Source of the DNA: Vallitalea pronyensis
Lineage (GTDB): Bacteria; Bacillota; Clostridia; Lachnospirales; Vallitaleaceae
DNA: 64,000 nucleotides
Direction of reading: 5' to 3'
NCBI RefSeq assembly: GCF_018141445.1
Contig: NZ_CP058649.1
Location: forward strand, 701,001-765,000
In this document: piece by piece, positions 44,677 through 54,178 of the stretch
Layout of the letters: every line of letters starts with the position of its first letter
How positions within the stretch are numbered: position 1 is the first letter of the stretch
Notes under the pieces: model-generated
Database searches by the model: none
What the model was told of the DNA's origin: nothing
The model's input: the letters and a program-made list of their open reading frames with translations, nothing else
Position numbers and translations under genes: made by a program

Positions 44677-46149
44677 ATGTTAAATTATCATAATAGACCA
44701 GAGGATTTTGGTATGTCGTCCAAGAAGCTCTTGGAGTTTATTGAAACAACTGAAAAAGATGATGGGATTTCCCTAAAGACGTTTATGCTACTGCGGGAGA
44801 ATCATGTGCTTACCCAATTTAGTAAAGAACCTTATTCACTGAATGATCAACACCTTTTATTTTCCATGACAAAATTTATCACTTCTTTAGGTGCTTGTAT
44901 TGCTGTAGATAAAGGTTATCTAAAATGGGATGATTTGGTTATAAGCTATTATCCTGAAGAGCTTCCCAGGTCTTATAACAATGACTTTAGTCAAATAAGT
45001 CTTAAAGACTTGCTGCTGGTCTGCGCACATCATCAGACAAATGGTTATCATATGATATTTCTCAAAAAAAGTTGGCCAAAATTATTTTTAGCCCAGGAAT
45101 TTATACATAAGCCAGGTATTTATAATCGTTATAACACCCATTGCGCTCATATCTTATCAGCCATTATTGAAAGAGCAACCTCACAAAGCTTGCTGGATTT
45201 TCTGAATAAGCATCTGTTCCAACCTCTAGATATTCCAAAACCACAGTGGGAGACCAGTCCATCTGGTGTTACAGCTGGTGGCATGGGGCTAAGTTTGACA
45301 ACGGATGCCATGGCTAAGATTGGTATCATGATATTAAATAAAGGTCTTTACCAAGGGAAGAAAATTATTGCTGAATACAATATGCATGCGGCTATATGGC
45401 TATACATGTATAAACATATAGAAGAAGATCAGGATCGAGGATTAAACACAGGTATGCATCAAGATGAACACTTACATCTGCGTATCGATAATTGTTATAG
45501 ACTGGATGGTGATTTTGGTCAAGTTTGCCTTATTATACCGGATAAAAAACTCATTGTCATTGCAACGTCAAGGCAGACCAATGCAGATGTGCTCATAAAA
45601 TATATATATCGATATATCGTGCATCCACTTGCTGCCAACACCCATCAAGATGATTATGAAGTATTAGATAAAAAATTAAAGACATTACGCTATAGCCTAT
45701 GTCGGCCAAGCCTGGTTTATCTACCGGAAAAAATGCCTGAACTACATAAGCGAAGCTACCTTCTAAAAGATAATCCCAATGATATGGTAAAATTAGTTTT
45801 TACGAAAGAAGGTTGCCAATATAAATTGCTAATTAAGAATCAATATGATCAGGATTATACGGTCCAATTTGATTATGCACATCAAGTAAAGTCGGATGGC
45901 GTCTTTATTAAAGACATTCAATGTCATGAACAGACCTATATTTCCTATGCAAGATGGGAAAGTCCATATCGGCTTATGGTACAAGTTATCTATTTGGAAA
46001 CACCTTATGAAGTGACATATGGATTTTTGTTCAAAGATGATAAAATCGAGATGTTATTTCATATTAATACATCTTTTACACTAAAAAGCTGTACGGTAGA
46101 AGGTTATTTGGATATGTCAAAGCAGATAAAAAGTATAAAACTTAGATAG
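44677..46149 (+). CDS. Beta-lactamase-fold serine hydrolase
   Basis: This 490-aa protein has the SxxK motif SMTK (S63, K66) and an RYNTH segment in the position of YxN, followed by AGGMGLSLTTDAMAKIG typical of class-C-type esterases and DD-peptidases. A C-terminal beta-rich domain of about 150 aa follows. There is no signal peptide, so a cytosolic esterase role is possible. GAGGT precedes ATG 44677. It is probably co-transcribed with the small ORF upstream. Confidence 0.82.
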   Translation: MLNYHNRPEDFGMSSKKLLEFIETTEKDDGISLKTFMLLRENHVLTQFSKEPYSLNDQHLLFSMTKFITSLGACIAVDKGYLKWDDLVISYYPEELPRSYNNDFSQISLKDLLLVCAHHQTNGYHMIFLKKSWPKLFLAQEFIHKPGIYNRYNTHCAHILSAIIERATSQSLLDFLNKHLFQPLDIPKPQWETSPSGVTAGGMGLSLTTDAMAKIGIMILNKGLYQGKKIIAEYNMHAAIWLYMYKHIEEDQDRGLNTGMHQDEHLHLRIDNCYRLDGDFGQVCLIIPDKKLIVIATSRQTNADVLIKYIYRYIVHPLAANTHQDDYEVLDKKLKTLRYSLCRPSLVYLPEKMPELHKRSYLLKDNPNDMVKLVFTKEGCQYKLLIKNQYDQDYTVQFDYAHQVKSDGVFIKDIQCHEQTYISYARWESPYRLMVQVIYLETPYEVTYGFLFKDDKIEMLFHINTSFTLKSCTVEGYLDMSKQIKSIKLR

Positions 46150-46152
46150 TAA

Positions 46153-46361
46153 AGGGGCTGTTAGAAAATCATCTCATGATACTATCTAGGAAGATATACA
46201 CGGTTATGCTTAAAGCGAAGCCATGGATGGCCAAGCGCAAACCCCTGTTCAAGCAACATTAACCTGTTGCTAAACATGGACGATTAGGGGTTTGCAAAGC
46301 ATAATCGTGTATATCTTCTTAGACCATTAGGTATCATAAAATGTATTTTCTGACAGCCCCT
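46153..46361. mobile_element. Foldback MITE with terminal inverted repeats
   Basis: This 209-bp element begins AGGGGCTGTTAGAAAAT and ends with its near-complement ATTTTCTGACAGCCCCT (one mismatch). The arms continue imperfectly inward: GAAGATATACACGGTTATGC matches GCATAATCGTGTATATCTTC apart from one base. An inner pair GCAAACCCCT/AGGGGTTTGC and a GCAAC/GTTGC tip follow. It has no ORF. Only one copy is in the window and the target duplication is unclear (possibly TAA). It probably moves with a transposase encoded elsewhere. Confidence 0.75.
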
Positions 46362-46414
46362 AATCTATACACGTCATACCAATAAAATCCAAGATAACAA
46401 AATAGGAATAAATG

Positions 46415-48361
46415 TTAGTTATAGAAGAAAAACGCATTTTTTCCTTCACGTTTAGCATGGTACATGGCTTGATCGGCATAATTAATTAACTGTTCCCGGT
46501 CTTTAGCGTCTGATGGATAAATGGATATACCAATACTTACACCCATATGTATGGTATCATTTGATGGTAAAATGATGGGCTTGTTAATGGTTTCAATGAT
46601 GGTCGTTGCCATTTTAGACGATTCCCGTTGTACCTTAAATGGCATGATGATAAGAAACTCATCACCACCAATGCGATAAGTACATAGACCTTCTAGGGCG
46701 GTTAATCGCTTACTGATTTTTTGTAAGACATAATCGCCAGCTTTATGACCATGTTGATCATTCACGGATTTAAAACCATCAAGATCAAGATAAAAAACCG
46801 CAAATTTCTTGGAAGCTTTAAAGGTATCAAAATCCATGTTGAACTGCCTTCTGTTTAATAAGCCTGTTAGCTCATCGTGGTGGGCCATGTAGGTACTTTT
46901 CTGAATATCTTTCACGTACTTGGTTACATCGTTAACAAAACATAAAACTTCATCAACTTTTTGATGGATTTCATTGGGTTGGTCTGGGATAATGATGACT
47001 TCATAACAGATATCATTTTCCTCAAATTCGAAGCTGACTTTCTTATTAGCAAAGGCTTCATGAATATAAGGGGTAGCTGTGGTAATAAAAGTTTCGCTAT
47101 AGAGCATGTGTATGGGTCGAGGTTCCTTATCCACGCCAATATAATGGTCTTCTGTGACCAAACGCCCTTCGTTAAAGGAAACCATCAGTTGGTCATCATG
47201 GCCGATAATCAATCGGAATATGTAGTCAGGTACATTGGTGATGGCATTTTTAAACTCTTCCACAGCCTTTAAACGCTGTTGTTCACGACGTAATAAGATA
47301 TCGGATTTTCTAGCTTCCTTTCTAACGACCCATGATATGACTAAACTTATAAGTAAACTTATGATAATGATAGCAATGATGATGGGTAAGGTAATGGTCT
47401 GGAAATAGGACGTACTCATCAACGTACATATAGCGATATTATCATCTAAAGCTGTAAAGCTTAACTTATAAGGCTTACCTCTGTGCATCACATCCATGTA
47501 TCGAATATCATCAAGATTCTCTAAAGAAGGCTGACGAATATTAAAAGCAATAAACTCTTGATTGGTTAAGTTGCCATAAGTTACAATAGGCTCTATACGG
47601 GTGTTACTATTATTCTGGATATAGGATCGCCAATTGTGCATATCAATGATGCCAAATTTCTTAATGGATTTTATTTTATGACGATATTCGTCTAATAAGT
47701 TATCTAAGCGATTGGTGCTGCTAAGACTATAGGATTCTTCAGATGTGACAGCATTGATGATGTAGTTCTGTTCCCTATTAAAATAATAGGCATATTTATA
47801 ATAATTCTTAACACCTTTTGTTTTATAATCAACATAAGAATAGGATTTTGGTCCTACCCAAAAATTATTAATGGCCACACCTTTTGAAAGGGTCACAGTG
47901 CCCTTTTTATAAAGCTGTAAAAAAGCTTCATTCCAGAATCCCCAACTGGTTGTTTTAATACCAATTTCTTCAGGATGGGTGGAACGGGCGATGGTAATCT
48001 CGTCTTTTTCATCTTTGTTAAAGATAGAAAGATGTGTAAGATTGTATTTATCCCGATAATGATATAACACGTTACTGGTGATTTTATTCAGAGGAACATC
48101 TATGAATTCTTGGCCAATACCCATTAATTTAATATAAAGCTCATCTTCTTCCTCCCGTTCTTCTTGATTGGCTATGCGGTAATTTTCTTCAATGGATACT
48201 TTTATGGTTGATGTAAACATGTTCATTAATTCATCTTGTTTGGCAATAATATTTTGCATCATGAGTACATAGGTTGTTACAAAAGTGGTTAGGATAATAA
48301 TGAAAAAGATGAGGATTTGCTTCATTAATTTTGTCTTCACGATATGTGAAAGATACATCAT
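46415..48361 (-). CDS. Membrane diguanylate cyclase (GGDEF)
   Basis: This 648-aa protein has a membrane helix at about 12-34, a large extracytoplasmic sensor (about 35-310) without a domain I can name, a second helix (about 315-337), a PAS-like region, and a C-terminal GGDEF domain (about 480-648) with intact GGDEF (565-569) and HDELTGLLNRR. It makes cyclic di-GMP from GTP. No RxxD inhibitory site precedes the active loop. The start ATG 48361 has AGGAGG at 48372-48367; a second ATG follows directly. Confidence 0.9.
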   Translation of the reverse strand: MMYLSHIVKTKLMKQILIFFIIILTTFVTTYVLMMQNIIAKQDELMNMFTSTIKVSIEENYRIANQEEREEEDELYIKLMGIGQEFIDVPLNKITSNVLYHYRDKYNLTHLSIFNKDEKDEITIARSTHPEEIGIKTTSWGFWNEAFLQLYKKGTVTLSKGVAINNFWVGPKSYSYVDYKTKGVKNYYKYAYYFNREQNYIINAVTSEESYSLSSTNRLDNLLDEYRHKIKSIKKFGIIDMHNWRSYIQNNSNTRIEPIVTYGNLTNQEFIAFNIRQPSLENLDDIRYMDVMHRGKPYKLSFTALDDNIAICTLMSTSYFQTITLPIIIAIIIISLLISLVISWVVRKEARKSDILLRREQQRLKAVEEFKNAITNVPDYIFRLIIGHDDQLMVSFNEGRLVTEDHYIGVDKEPRPIHMLYSETFITTATPYIHEAFANKKVSFEFEENDICYEVIIIPDQPNEIHQKVDEVLCFVNDVTKYVKDIQKSTYMAHHDELTGLLNRRQFNMDFDTFKASKKFAVFYLDLDGFKSVNDQHGHKAGDYVLQKISKRLTALEGLCTYRIGGDEFLIIMPFKVQRESSKMATTIIETINKPIILPSNDTIHMGVSIGISIYPSDAKDREQLINYADQAMYHAKREGKNAFFFYN

Positions 48362-48560
48362 ACATTCCTCCTGCAAGAAGTAGTGATATAGACCTTATAT
48401 GCGATATTATTATATCATATATTGTATTTTATTAATATAGATATTGTGTTAAATATGCCATAACACAACAAGGGGTTTAGATACTGTAGGTACGGCATAT
48501 GTCATACAGATCAAAAATATGAAGAAGTTGTGTAACATACTATGGAAGTGACTGGAAAAG

Positions 48561-48569
48561 TGTTATAAT
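48561..48569 (+). promoter_or_regulatory. Extended -10 promoter of the DUF4003 gene
   Basis: TGTTATAAT is an extended -10 element about 100 nt before the start at 48668. No clear -35 is present. Confidence 0.4.
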
Positions 48570-48667
48570 AGAATCCTATATAAAGCTTGTTGATGTTAAC
48601 GGAAACTATAAGTAAGTTAGCGTTAACTCACAGTCATTAAACCATGAATTATATTGGAGGGTACTGC

Positions 48668-49627
48668 ATGCGTTTAGAGAATAAAGAAATGATTCAACAA
48701 TATTTGAATACATATCATGAAGTGAAATCAGCTCTACGAAAAGAGATTTCCAATGAAACCATTAAAATCGTAGCACTACTTTATACCATCTCAAATCGGC
48801 CATTTCAAGATGAATTGTTTCAAGAAATTAGTGCCCGTATTAAGAGCAAGGTTGATTTTTCTGATTTGAATGGTGAGTTGCGCTATATACTATCAACCAT
48901 CATCATACTCAAATACGATTACCCTTTTACCAAAATTAATCTTCTTTTTAGTAATCTTCAAATTGTCGATGAATTTGACCTCTATGTGAACCATCGGCTT
49001 TTTATCGCTTTTATGTTATTGGACGAAAGCAATGTCAAAAAGCGTCTGCAAGCAGCCAGTAATATTTTCTATGATATGCAAGACCATCATGCCTTCATTA
49101 CAGGAGAAGAAGACTATGCTTTGTCCATTCTGCTTTCAGGATTAGATGATTCAAATGAAAATCTTATGAACCAGGTGGAGTACTATTACAAGCAGTTAGC
49201 CAAAGATTGCTTTAAAAGGGGGAATGCACTCCAACTTCTATCCCATGTCCTTACATTAATGCAATTAGATAATAAAGACGACGCCATTAAAACTTGTATA
49301 TTTATGTATAAACGTATGCGCCATGAAGGGTTAAAGGTAAAAGGTGTTATGATGGGTCTATTTGGTCTTATCAGTGCTGTGATTAACTTTAATGATAATG
49401 ATGCGGAGCTTTTTATCACCGAGTTCAAAGAGATCTATCAGTTCATGGGCAATACCAAATTCTTCAAAAAAAATAAAGTATATAATATGATTATTGCTAT
49501 CCTTATTATGTTAGGTATTCATGATAAAAATCAACATACTTGTTATGTCATTGGACAAGGGAATAAACAAATAAGTTTAGATTATGCTTTAGTTGCGGCC
49601 ATTCTTATTGAAGGTATTCTTTATTAG
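48668..49627 (+). CDS. DUF4003-like helical protein
   Basis: This 319-aa, mostly helical protein has the pattern TGEEDYALSILLSGL that I associate with DUF4003. No function is known. The start is ATG 48668 behind GGAGGG; an upstream in-frame ATG (48644) only reads through that site. It is divergent from the diguanylate cyclase gene. Confidence 0.7.
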   Translation: MRLENKEMIQQYLNTYHEVKSALRKEISNETIKIVALLYTISNRPFQDELFQEISARIKSKVDFSDLNGELRYILSTIIILKYDYPFTKINLLFSNLQIVDEFDLYVNHRLFIAFMLLDESNVKKRLQAASNIFYDMQDHHAFITGEEDYALSILLSGLDDSNENLMNQVEYYYKQLAKDCFKRGNALQLLSHVLTLMQLDNKDDAIKTCIFMYKRMRHEGLKVKGVMMGLFGLISAVINFNDNDAELFITEFKEIYQFMGNTKFFKKNKVYNMIIAILIMLGIHDKNQHTCYVIGQGNKQISLDYALVAAILIEGILY

Positions 49628-49715
49628 CTATACGGAAAATATTAGAAAAGCAAAGTGGCTCTTGATTTTTTTTTCATTATCATGTAAAATTTGTGTGAAA
49701 TTAAATGTAATTACA

Positions 49716-49793
49716 TATATCCCGTATAAATCTGGAAATAGGGTCCAGACGTTTCTACAAACTGCCGTAAACAGTTACAGGCTACGTGATTAT
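49716..49793 (+). ncRNA. Purine (guanine-type) riboswitch
   Basis: The aptamer core is clear: TATAAATCTGG-AAATAGGG-TCCAGA (P2), the invariant GTTTCTAC junction, AACTG-CCGTAAA-CAGTT (P3 with its loop) and GGCTACG closing P1. The pyrimidine in GGCTACG is C, as in guanine/hypoxanthine-binding members. It precedes xpt by about 210 nt. A terminator at 49922-49950 is its likely output. Confidence 0.85.
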
Positions 49794-49857
49794 TAGTGTA
49801 TGAGTGTGCTTTGCCGTAAACCATAATCTGTTAATAAATCTCTATGGATTATCTTAT

Positions 49858-49882
49858 CTATTGCTAATGGTCACAGCAATAG
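49858..49882 (+). other. Hairpin in the xpt leader
   Basis: CTATTGCT (49858-49865) pairs with AGCAATAG (49875-49882) between the aptamer and the terminator. The same arm sequence occurs in the murA leader and after the L,D-transpeptidase gene. Confidence 0.4.
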
Positions 49883-49921
49883 CTTAATGGCGTATAGCAT
49901 GCATTTTATCATATGATTAAT

Positions 49922-49950
49922 AACCTTGCCTGTATTGGTAAGGTTTTTTT
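49922..49950 (+). terminator. Terminator of the xpt riboswitch
   Basis: AACCTTGCC pairs with GGTAAGGTT (one mismatch), followed by seven T. It is the probable expression platform, folding when purine is bound. It lies 130 nt past the aptamer, longer than usual. Confidence 0.7.
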
Positions 49951-50005
49951 GTATGATGATGCCAAGTATGCGAATGCTTGAGACAATTGAGAGGAAGACT
50001 TGTAC

Positions 50006-50575
50006 ATGGAATATTTAAAGGACAGAATAAGGAAAGATGGTCGAGTAGAAGGTAAGGATATATTGAAAGTGGATTCTTTTCTCAATCACCAAATAGATGT
50101 AGCATTAATGAATGCTATAGGGGAAGAGTTTTATCAGCGGTTTAAGGATCATGGTGTAACAAAGATACTTACTATTGAAGCATCAGGCATTGCCATAGCA
50201 GCTATTGTGGCTCAGTATTTTAAAGTGCCCATGGTCTTTGCAAAAAAGACAGAATCACGTAACTTAGATGCAGAAACCTACGAGAGCAGCGTGTACTCCT
50301 TTACAAAAGATAAAACCTACAAAATTAGGGTATCCAAAAAATATATCCAAGAAACGGACCGTATTCTGATTGTGGATGATTTTTTAGCCAATGGTAAAGC
50401 AGCTAATGGACTCATTGATATCGTTGAGCAATCTGGTGCTACTCACTGCGGTGTGGGTATTGTCATTGAAAAAGGGTTTCAAGATGGCGGAAAAATATTA
50501 AGAAACAAAGGTGTGAATGTCCAATCACTTGCTATTATCGACCGTTTTGAAAATCAGAAAGTTATCTTTGCTTAA
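50006..50575 (+). CDS. xpt: Xanthine phosphoribosyltransferase
   Basis: This 189-aa salvage enzyme converts xanthine and PRPP to XMP. It aligns with Bacillus Xpt along its length: [31 protein letters not shown], the PRPP motif [14 protein letters not shown] and GIVIEKGFQ. The start ATG 50006 has GAGGAAG 8 nt upstream; a TTG two codons earlier is less suited. Control by a purine riboswitch upstream matches the usual xpt arrangement. The pbuX permease gene that often follows is absent. Confidence 0.93.
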   Translation: MEYLKDRIRKDGRVEGKDILKVDSFLNHQIDVALMNAIGEEFYQRFKDHGVTKILTIEASGIAIAAIVAQYFKVPMVFAKKTESRNLDAETYESSVYSFTKDKTYKIRVSKKYIQETDRILIVDDFLANGKAANGLIDIVEQSGATHCGVGIVIEKGFQDGGKILRNKGVNVQSLAIIDRFENQKVIFA

Positions 50576-50683
50576 AAGTCGTTGATTGACATAATATGGG
50601 GCTGACTCCTAATAGAATTATACTGGTATAAGTCATTGTTGATGATAATACATGACCATATTAGCTAAAATTGTTTGAAATAG

Positions 50684-50721
50684 AAGGCTAATACCCATTG
50701 AGCATAAAAGGTATTAGCCTT
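50684..50721 (+). repeat. Inverted repeat after xpt
   Basis: AAGGCTAATACC and GGTATTAGCCTT are perfect 12-bp arms with a 14-nt loop but no T-run. It may help stop xpt transcripts together with the next hairpin. The rest of 50576-51056 has no gene. Confidence 0.5.
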
Positions 50722-50739
50722 ACCATAAGGCGCATCAAG

Positions 50740-50796
50740 AAAAGTGACATAACATAATCTGAATTTAATTTGAGGTTATGGAATAGTCACTTTTTA
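50740..50796 (+). terminator. Rho-independent terminator
   Basis: AAAAGTGAC pairs with GTCACTTTT, with an inner ATAAC/GTTAT pair, and continues into TTTTT. It separates xpt from the response regulator. Confidence 0.65.
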
Positions 50797-50943
50797 TGTG
50801 TGAATATATATAAAATTTAAGATCAAAAATGTTGAAATATTATAGAATGTGTTATATATTTATTATATGTAAAAAAGGACTTAAACCTTTATAGGGTTAG
50901 GAAGAAAAGTTTATAAGGGTAGTTATATTGTATCATTGAAGGG

Positions 50944-50980
50944 TTAACAAATGGTTAACTTGTCTTATCTATGATATAAT
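50944..50980 (+). promoter_or_regulatory. OmpR/PhoP-type box and promoter of the orphan regulator
   Basis: TTAACA-AATGG-TTAACT (50944-50960) is an 11-bp-period direct repeat overlapping the -35 position. It is followed by the extended -10 TGATATAAT (50972-50980). It lies 76 nt before an OmpR-family regulator gene, suggesting self-regulation. Confidence 0.55.
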
Positions 50981-51056
50981 ATAAAATATAGGATAAAAGG
51001 TGTGTATGTCTTAGACAACGTATAATATTCATACCAAGAGTAAAGAAGGGGTAGTT

Positions 51057-51734
51057 ATGGAAAATACGGTTTTAATTATAGAAGATGAAGCGATTATGAG
51101 AGAATTGATAGCGGTTGCCTTTAGAGATTATGGTTACCATGTCCTTGAAGCTGCAGATGGACTTGAAGCATTAGAAATATTCGATGAAAACCATATCGAT
51201 TTGGTGTTGCTGGATATTGTTATGCCCAAATTGGACGGATGGTCCGTATGCAGAAGAATAAGGTCTAAATCAGATGTCGCCATTATTATGCTGACATCAC
51301 GAGATGATGATGAAGATCAATTATTAGGATTTGAGTTAGGAGTAGATGAATATGTCATTAAACCCATTAATATCCAAGTACTCCTAGCTCGAAGCAATCG
51401 GCTCTTAGAAAGACTGGCCACGACAGATGACAAACTCAAAAATATTATTCAAAAATCGGGAATTACCATTGATAAGGATGCATATTCTGTAAGAGTGGAC
51501 AATATAAAAGTTGATTTTGCGCCAAAAGAATATGAATTGCTTCTATATCTTGTGGAAAATGAAGGGCGTGTGTTAACAAGAGAAAAAATATTAGATACCA
51601 TATGGGGGTACGATTATTTTGGGGATTACCGGGTTGTGGATACCCATATCAAAAAGATTCGGAAGAAATTGAAAGATAAATCCACTTACATAAGAACCGT
51701 TGTTAGGGCAGGTTACAAATTTGACACAAATTAA
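51057..51734 (+). CDS. Orphan OmpR-family response regulator
   Basis: This 225-aa protein has a receiver with phospho-acceptor D53 (LLDIVMPKLDG) and a winged-helix output domain (about 130-225). The usual KPF is KPI, and GADDY is GVDEY, small departures at the switch region. No kinase gene is adjacent; the next gene is a permease. GAAGGGG precedes the ATG. Confidence 0.9.
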   Translation: MENTVLIIEDEAIMRELIAVAFRDYGYHVLEAADGLEALEIFDENHIDLVLLDIVMPKLDGWSVCRRIRSKSDVAIIMLTSRDDDEDQLLGFELGVDEYVIKPINIQVLLARSNRLLERLATTDDKLKNIIQKSGITIDKDAYSVRVDNIKVDFAPKEYELLLYLVENEGRVLTREKILDTIWGYDYFGDYRVVDTHIKKIRKKLKDKSTYIRTVVRAGYKFDTN

Positions 51735-51849
51735 TAAAACCCCTTGTGGAAGCTAACTGAATATGAGATACTAGAAAAAAGTGGTATTCAGTGGTTCTTG
51801 AATACATACAGAAAATTTTCTGGATAGAGAGAAAGGATTATAGCACCCT

Positions 51850-53061
51850 ATGAAGATTAAACTGGATTATGGGTATATGAAAAAGATAAAATATATAACC
51901 CTTGGCTTTGTCATTATCTATATCATATACCTTGTCATAACAGAAATTGGCGATGTTATGGATGGTCTCTCCTCTGCTTTTTCTATTACTGTTAAGACGT
52001 TATCGCCCTTTTTATGGGGATTAGTTATTGCATATCTGCTTAACCCATTAGTTCGCTATTTTGAACGCATCATAGGAAAAATACGTATAGGTAAAAAATG
52101 GAGTAGGAATCATCCTAAACAAAGAAGAGCCATTATCAGAGGATTAAGTCTTGTCATAACCCTTGCGTTTATTATCGCGGTTATTGTTTTATTGTTTAAT
52201 AGTGTCTTTGTGATGATTAATGGTAGTTTTCAAAAATTTGAATTCACCTCATTTCTTGAAGAGATTACAACCCGATTTGCAAATTATACCAAGGAATTAG
52301 AAGGGTTAGAAGGAAAACTTGAGATGATGGGATTGACAGCTAATATATCCCAAGCTATTGAAGACCTTTTAGGTAATTTGGTCACACAGATTCAGACCAT
52401 CCTCGGTAGTTTAACCAACCGTCTTACCACCATTGGCCGTTATATCATTGATATTTCCTTTGGTTTTGTCTTTGCTTTTAACTTTATTATGAACCGTGAA
52501 TATTTTAATGGTCTAGTTGAGAATGCTTTAAGGCTCTTATTCAACAATAAAAAGAAGAATAGCTTAAAAGAAATAGCTGGAGAAATCAATGTGGTTTTCC
52601 TAAGTTTTATTCGGGGTAAAATCATTGACTTAACGCTACTAAGTTTAGTAACGGTACTATCCTTAGTGATTATTAATTTTAAATATGCATTTATTGTAGG
52701 TACTTTTGCAGGTTATACCAATATTATTCCTTATCTTGGTACATGGATTGGTATTGTTCCAGCTGTCATCATTGCTCTCGTTACAGGTACTTGGCAGCAG
52801 GCTGTATTTGTGGGTCTATACATTGTTGTTATCCAACAAATCTACTACATCATCGTCAGTCCTAGGATTCAAGGGAAAAGTGTTGGGATGCACCCCGTAT
52901 TTATACTCCTTGCCATGTTTGTATTTACCAAATTCTTTGGTATTATGGGTATGATTTTATCCATCCCAATGGGTGGTATTGTGAAGATATTCTTAAATAG
53001 ATGGGTTAAGAAACGACAGGAGCGCAAAAGCATTAAACTGATTCAGTTAGAAAAAACATAA
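51850..53061 (+). CDS. AI-2E family (YdiK/YtvI-like) membrane permease
   Basis: This 403-aa protein has about eight helices in the AI-2E/PerM pattern: paired N-terminal helices, an extracytoplasmic helical region (about 130-200), then a C-terminal bundle with GRIRGKI-like FIRGKIIDL and the conserved PYLGTWIG and PRIQGKSVGMHP. Family members export small molecules or ions. AAAGGA lies 12 nt before ATG 51850. Confidence 0.87.
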   Translation: MKIKLDYGYMKKIKYITLGFVIIYIIYLVITEIGDVMDGLSSAFSITVKTLSPFLWGLVIAYLLNPLVRYFERIIGKIRIGKKWSRNHPKQRRAIIRGLSLVITLAFIIAVIVLLFNSVFVMINGSFQKFEFTSFLEEITTRFANYTKELEGLEGKLEMMGLTANISQAIEDLLGNLVTQIQTILGSLTNRLTTIGRYIIDISFGFVFAFNFIMNREYFNGLVENALRLLFNNKKKNSLKEIAGEINVVFLSFIRGKIIDLTLLSLVTVLSLVIINFKYAFIVGTFAGYTNIIPYLGTWIGIVPAVIIALVTGTWQQAVFVGLYIVVIQQIYYIIVSPRIQGKSVGMHPVFILLAMFVFTKFFGIMGMILSIPMGGIVKIFLNRWVKKRQERKSIKLIQLEKT

Positions 53062-53180
53062 TTGCAATTGAGACAAAAAGAGGATACAATATAGGTTAGG
53101 GGTTCTTACACAAACAAAGCTTAGAAAAGAGAACAATACAATAATAGCAATGACGCTGGCTTAATATGGAGGGCTTGTGA

Positions 53181-53888
53181 ATGTATAAGAATTATGTATT
53201 TAACCTATATGGCACATTAATTGATATTAAAACCAATGAAGAAAAAAGTGAGATTTGGGAGAAATTAGCGATTTACTTGGGGTATAATAGTGCGCACTAT
53301 GATAATCAGGAATTAAAAGAGAGTTTCGACAAAATTGTTAAGAAACTCATTAAGAAAAACGATCATTATGAATGTCCAGATTATCAAATTGAGGATGTAT
53401 TTTTTAAACTTTACAAGGACAAGGGTGTAAAGCCAAAGAAAAAGGCAAAATTTGCTGCTAAAACCTTTCGGTTATTATCCACGGATTCTATTAAGCTCTA
53501 TGATGGTGTTCTTGATGTCATGGAACAATTAAAAGCCCAGGATAAGAAAATCTATCTTTTATCCAATGCACAGAAAGCCTTTGCTAATTCAGAAATGAAA
53601 TATCTAGGCATTAAAAAATTGTTCGACGGTATTTGCATATCATCCGATGTAGGTATTCGTAAACCGGATACAAAATTCTACGAATACTTCTTTGAAAAGT
53701 ATGATATTAGACCAGAAGAAACAATCTTTGTTGGAAACGATGCTATTGACTTAAAAGGTGCAAGCAATATGGGCATAGATTCCATGTATATTCACACCAA
53801 TTTATCACAAGGTAATGCGGAAGATGTACCATCTAAATACAAAATATTGGATGGGGATATACGAAAACTTTGTGATATAATAAAGTAG
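53181..53888 (+). CDS. HAD-like protein with Asn in place of the nucleophile Asp
   Basis: This 235-aa protein has the HAD fold with a helical cap (about 18-95). Motif I reads VFNLYGTL, with N8 (codon AAC) where catalysis needs Asp. Motif II (LLSNAQ), motif III Lys (RKPDTKF) and motif IV (VGNDAIDLKGA) are present. It therefore probably cannot form the phospho-aspartate and may bind rather than hydrolyse. TGGAGG precedes the ATG. Confidence 0.82.
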   Translation: MYKNYVFNLYGTLIDIKTNEEKSEIWEKLAIYLGYNSAHYDNQELKESFDKIVKKLIKKNDHYECPDYQIEDVFFKLYKDKGVKPKKKAKFAAKTFRLLSTDSIKLYDGVLDVMEQLKAQDKKIYLLSNAQKAFANSEMKYLGIKKLFDGICISSDVGIRKPDTKFYEYFFEKYDIRPEETIFVGNDAIDLKGASNMGIDSMYIHTNLSQGNAEDVPSKYKILDGDIRKLCDIIK

Positions 53889-53970
53889 ACGCATTCAATC
53901 ACATAGTAAGCAGTTATGCAGCATGTATAGCGATATAGTACCATTAAAAAAATTGGGTAGGTGATGGATC

Positions 53971-54159
53971 ATGAAAAAACTTTATAAATCCAGAACGGAC
54001 AGAAAAATTAATGGTGTGTGTGGAGGCATTGCGAGATACTTAGATGTTGACTCTACAATTGTTCGTGTTATATTTGGAATTGGTATCTTATTTGGATTTG
54101 CAGGTTTATGGGCATATCTCATTTGTTTGTTAATTATGCCAGAAGAACCCATAGCGTAA
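53971..54159 (+). CDS. PspC-domain small membrane protein
   Basis: This 62-aa protein matches the PspC domain: YKSRTDRKINGVCGGIARYLDV-type start, then one or two membrane helices (about 30-56) with LICLLIMPEEP. PspC proteins take part in envelope-stress sensing. GTAGGTGAT precedes the ATG. Confidence 0.9.
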   Translation: MKKLYKSRTDRKINGVCGGIARYLDVDSTIVRVIFGIGILFGFAGLWAYLICLLIMPEEPIA

Positions 54160-54178
54160 CACATATCAAAAGACAAAT

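Noticed and set aside
49593..49796. 67-aa ORF after the DUF4003 gene
   Set aside because: It overlaps the end of that gene and the riboswitch aptamer; the conserved RNA motif explains the sequence.
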